Positions 61,114-64,000 of a DNA stretch of 64,000 nt are shown in pieces. Source of the DNA: Shewanella phaeophyticola (GTDB lineage Bacteria > Pseudomonadota > Gammaproteobacteria > Enterobacterales > Shewanellaceae); the NCBI RefSeq assembly GCF_025398315.1, contig NZ_JAODOQ010000001.1:1612001-1676000 (forward strand). Direction: 5' to 3'. Position 1 is the stretch's first letter, and the number at the start of each line of letters is the position of its first letter. Under the pieces are notes generated by a model. The model saw only the letters and a list, made by a program, of their open reading frames with translations, searched no databases and was not told the DNA's origin. Position numbers and translations under genes: made by a program.

Positions 61114-63124
61114 ATGTCAAGCATTACCCCAAACGCAGATTCAGGCCAAGGCGTTACCTCTGCAAGCCTACACCAATTATTACAACAGCAATTTGGCTTT
61201 GATCATTTTAGAGCTGGCCAACAAGCGGTAATCGAAACCATTTTAGGCGGCCAGTCTGCGTTAGCGATTTTCCCTACGGGCTCGGGTAAGTCTTTGTGCT
61301 ATCAATTTTGTGCTCAACAATTACCCCATTTGACCTTAGTGATTTCACCCTTATTAGCGTTAATGAAAGACCAATTGGCCTTTTTAGCCAGTAAAGGCAT
61401 TGCTGCGGCCAGTATTGACTCTAGTTTAACCTATGAACAAACCCAACAAGTGATGCGAGATGTGCGTGATAATCGCACCCGGATTTTAATGGTCTCGGTT
61501 GAACGATTTAAGAATGAGCGCTTTAGGCAGTTTTTGCATTCTGTGCCAATTTCTTTACTGGTGGTCGATGAAGCTCACTGTATTTCTGAGTGGAAGTCAT
61601 AACTTTCGTCCTGATTATTTAAAAATACCGCAATTTTGTCAGGCATTTTCTATCCCGCAAACCCTGTTACTGACCGCGACAGCCACAGCGCAGGTTAAGC
61701 ACGATATGGCCTCGCGTTTTGGTTTAGCACCAGCACAAATCATTCAAACCGGCTTTTATCGCGCTAATCTCGATTTGTCGGTCTTGGCGGTCAGTCAGCA
61801 AGATAAAAATATCCAACTCGTCGATTGCGTTAATTATTATGCTAACAACGGCCAAAAGGGTGCCGGTATTGTGTATGTGACTTTGCAGCAAACGGCAGAA
61901 GATGTGGCACAAGTATTAATTAATCAAGGGATTAACGCTCGCGCATATCATGCAGGTATGGAGCAGGAGGCGCGCCAAAGTATTCAGCAACAGTTTATGG
62001 ATAATCAGGTACAAGTTATCGTTGCTACCATTGCTTTTGGTATGGGCATTGATAAGTCCGATATTCGTTTTGTTATTCATTATGATTTACCCAAATCGAT
62101 TGAAAATTACAGTCAAGAAATCGGCCGTGCAGGGCGCGATGGTCAATTGTCTCATTGTGTTACATTAGCGAATCTCGATGGGTTAAATACGGTCGAAAAC
62201 TTTGTCTATGGTGATACGCCTGAGCCTGAAAGCATCAAGCAATTACTTGAAATCATTGCTGATGAAACGGATCAAGGGCGCTGGGAAGTTCAAGAACTGC
62301 CATTATCTACAGCCTGTAACATTCGCGGCTTGCCATTAAAAACCTTGTTTGTGCAATTAGAACTACTTGGGGTGATTAGCCCAAGTTTTGCGTATTTTGC
62401 TGATTTTAAATACCGCTTTGTAGAAGATATGCAGGTTATTTTGAAGCGCTTTAACTCTGAACGTCAGGCTTTTTTAAACCAAGTATTTGAACATACTCAC
62501 TTTAAAAAAATCTGGGGGCAGTTAGATTTTGACAGTTTGTATCAACAATATGGTGCCGAGCGCCAACGTGTTGTGGCGGCATTGGAGTATTTAGCTGAGC
62601 AGCAGCTGATTATTCTTGAAACTAAAAAAATCACTCAGGTGTATAACGTTAATCAACAGGCGCTTGTTCATCCTGCACAGTTACAGGCATTAAGCTTGCA
62701 GATAAGCAACTATTTTGCTGATAACGAGCGCAAAGAAATTGTGCGTATTAGCCAACTGGTGGCATTTTTTGAGCTCGACAGCTGTTTAAGTGCCTCATTG
62801 GCCGAATACTTCGACGATCAAGCCGCGCCGAAATCATGTGGTCATTGCAGTGTTTGTCGTGGTCAAATTGCGGTATTATCTAAACAGGCGTTAGCTCCAT
62901 TACCAGACTCAGCTAACGTTGCTGCATTGCTTGCGCCATTACACCAAGTGGCTCAGGCTAAATCGCTACCCACTGTGACTGTTGCGACACAGGCTAAATT
63001 TCTTGCTGGTATGGTGATGCCAAGGTTTAGCCGTTTAAAAGTCAAACAATTAGACGGCTTTGGCCGTTTTAGTGCTTACCGATACCAAGATATTCTGGCT
63101 GCTGTTAACAAGGTGAATTCATGA
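61114..63124 (+). CDS. RecQ-family ATP-dependent DNA helicase, with one apparent frameshift
   Basis: About 669 residues after correction. Motif I '[12 protein letters not shown]' (about 52), the DEAH-type motif II '[11 protein letters not shown]' (about 150), motif III '[10 protein letters not shown]', and motif VI '[11 protein letters not shown]' are present. A zinc-binding 'SCGHCSVC' follows near residue 580. The frame breaks at 61594, where Trp-Gly-His (TGGGGCCAT) reads TGGAAGTCAT. It resolves DNA structures in repair. It is longer than classic RecQ and lacks an obvious HRDC domain, so it may be a second RecQ paralogue. Confidence 0.92.
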
Positions 63125-63396
63125 AACCCGTTCCTGAAGCATTATTAAAAAAACACGCCAATTTAGTTCAAAGTGAGGGGGTCACTGTGGTGTCTCACAC
63201 CCAACGAGAAGTGGGTGAGTGGGTATTACAAACCTTGATGATAGAAGATTGCGATGTGCCGTTTAAGTACAAACGCCCTAAACGCTTTAAAAGTTTACAA
63301 GGCCAAAAGGTCAACCTCATTTATTATCCAGCCAAAGAATCTGTGGCTGGATTTGAAATCGAAGTCATGCAAGTGGTTCGGGTTAGACGCTACTAA
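63121..63396 (+). CDS. conserved hypothetical protein
   Basis: A 91-residue basic protein whose ATG overlaps the helicase stop (ATGA), so it is translationally coupled. The core 'VPFKYKRPKRFKSLQGQKVN' is rich in Lys and Arg and may bind nucleic acid. I do not recognise the family. The coupling suggests a role beside the helicase. Confidence 0.7.
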   Translation: MKPVPEALLKKHANLVQSEGVTVVSHTQREVGEWVLQTLMIEDCDVPFKYKRPKRFKSLQGQKVNLIYYPAKESVAGFEIEVMQVVRVRRY

Positions 63397-63476
63397 TCGC
63401 TCTACTACTGGCAGCCTTAATTCCACATAATAGTATTAACCTAATGATGGCAGGCTATTGATAATTTAACTATTAT

Positions 63477-64000
63477 CTATTTAATACTGTAGTTAAATTC
63501 ACTTACCGCCCGCCAAATGCGATAACGTAATTGAGCATCTTTAGGTAAATAAAATACCTTTGGCAAACGGCTATCGTATGCTTGGGTAAGGCTGTCATTG
63601 AGAACCACAAATTGTGCTTTTTTGCCATCTGTACACATCATTCGGGTACTTGGCCTTGCATTATGTTGTTCACTTGATAATAACGGTAACCCCAGCCGTC
63701 GAGTGACAGGGTCTGGATTTCGCCTATTAACTTTACCTTGTTGCAGTCAACCAGCTTATTTTGACCTACCTGGATTTCAATTAAATACTCTGACTCATTG
63801 TTTAGCTTAGGTAGGGTTATGATGTGTTGCACCATGTTGGCTTGAGGCGCAGGATACATTTTTGTGTCTGCTTGAGCCTGATAGTTTTCTGTATTCATTA
63901 CGCTGGATTGAATGGGTATTGTGTTTAATGGGTCGTTATTGGTTTTAGGGGTGGCCTGGCTCGCCAATGACACGCTAGCAATAAGTAAACTAGCGGCCAT
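63477..64000 (-). CDS. eco: ecotin-like serine protease inhibitor (5' end outside window, one apparent frameshift)
   Basis: Periplasmic ecotin inhibits trypsin-like serine proteases as a dimer. An incomplete signal sequence 'MAASLLIASVSLASQATPK' lies at the right edge; the true start may be further on. 'VGQNKLVDCNKV' and 'LSLDGWGYRYYQV' match ecotin. Near 63653 an expected GGNCC (Gly-Pro) reads GGCC, a loss of one base. The reading frame then gives 'STRMMCTDGKKAQF', including the reactive-site Met and conserved Cys, to the stop at 63477-63479 after 'EFNYSIK'. Confidence 0.88.

Overview
The window is chromosomal DNA from a gammaproteobacterium, almost certainly Shewanella. The assignment rests on gene content and order: a hexR / zwf-pgl-edd-eda Entner-Doudoroff locus, a psrA-fadE pair, an efp-earP pair whose EF-P carries Arg32, a ybfF/seqA-pgm block, a pssA-DTW block, and a DUF2788 gene beside ybfE-fldA. 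Base composition is moderately AT-rich, as in cold-water marine Shewanella. Species cannot be fixed by reading alone.

Layout. 1-7 kb: a PLP-dependent lyase (cut by the edge), three tandem tRNA-Tyr genes, small conserved proteins, a GAF-PAS-GGDEF-EAL protein, YchJ-like and NTF2-like proteins, smrB. 7-20 kb: an M2 metallopeptidase, then fatty-acid degradation (psrA-fadE) and central carbon metabolism (pykA, hexR, zwf-pgl-edd-eda). 20-26.5 kb: a mosaic accessory island between 94-bp inverted repeats. It holds a truncated peptide-exporter ABC domain, a secreted S41 peptidase, IS5 and integrase fragments, and a PIN(DUF4935)-AbiH gene pair that looks like phage defence. 26.5-29.6 kb: small membrane proteins, a histidine-rich protein and a racemase. 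29.6-39 kb: adhE and a polyol (probably mannitol) operon with an NCS1-type permease. 39-49 kb: dGTPase-yfbR, alaA, efp-earP, fldA-ybfE, ybfF, seqA, pgm. 49-64 kb: katG, DUF1624 protein, a decayed GGDEF-EAL gene, a conserved protein of unknown function, dacB, pssA, a DTW-domain protein, a RecQ-family helicase and ecotin. Two palindromic MITE-like elements lie at 49.3 and 60.5 kb.

The genes join into a few circuits. HexR would link glycolytic flux to the Entner-Doudoroff genes, pykA and, by a near-perfect site, adhE. PsrA represses itself and fadE through an operator covering its own -10. EarP modifies EF-P Arg32. SorC-type regulator, permease, mannitol 2-dehydrogenase and fructokinase form one catabolic unit.

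The sequence carries about twenty frameshifts in genes that should be intact (pykA, edd, fadE, katG, pgm, earP, yfbR, recQ-like, ecotin and others). Most change length by one base, and about two thirds fall where the family sequence predicts a GGNCC-type site. I read this as a systematic sequencing artefact, possibly caused by a modified base, and not as gene decay. Coordinates of affected genes are given for the whole reconstructed gene.
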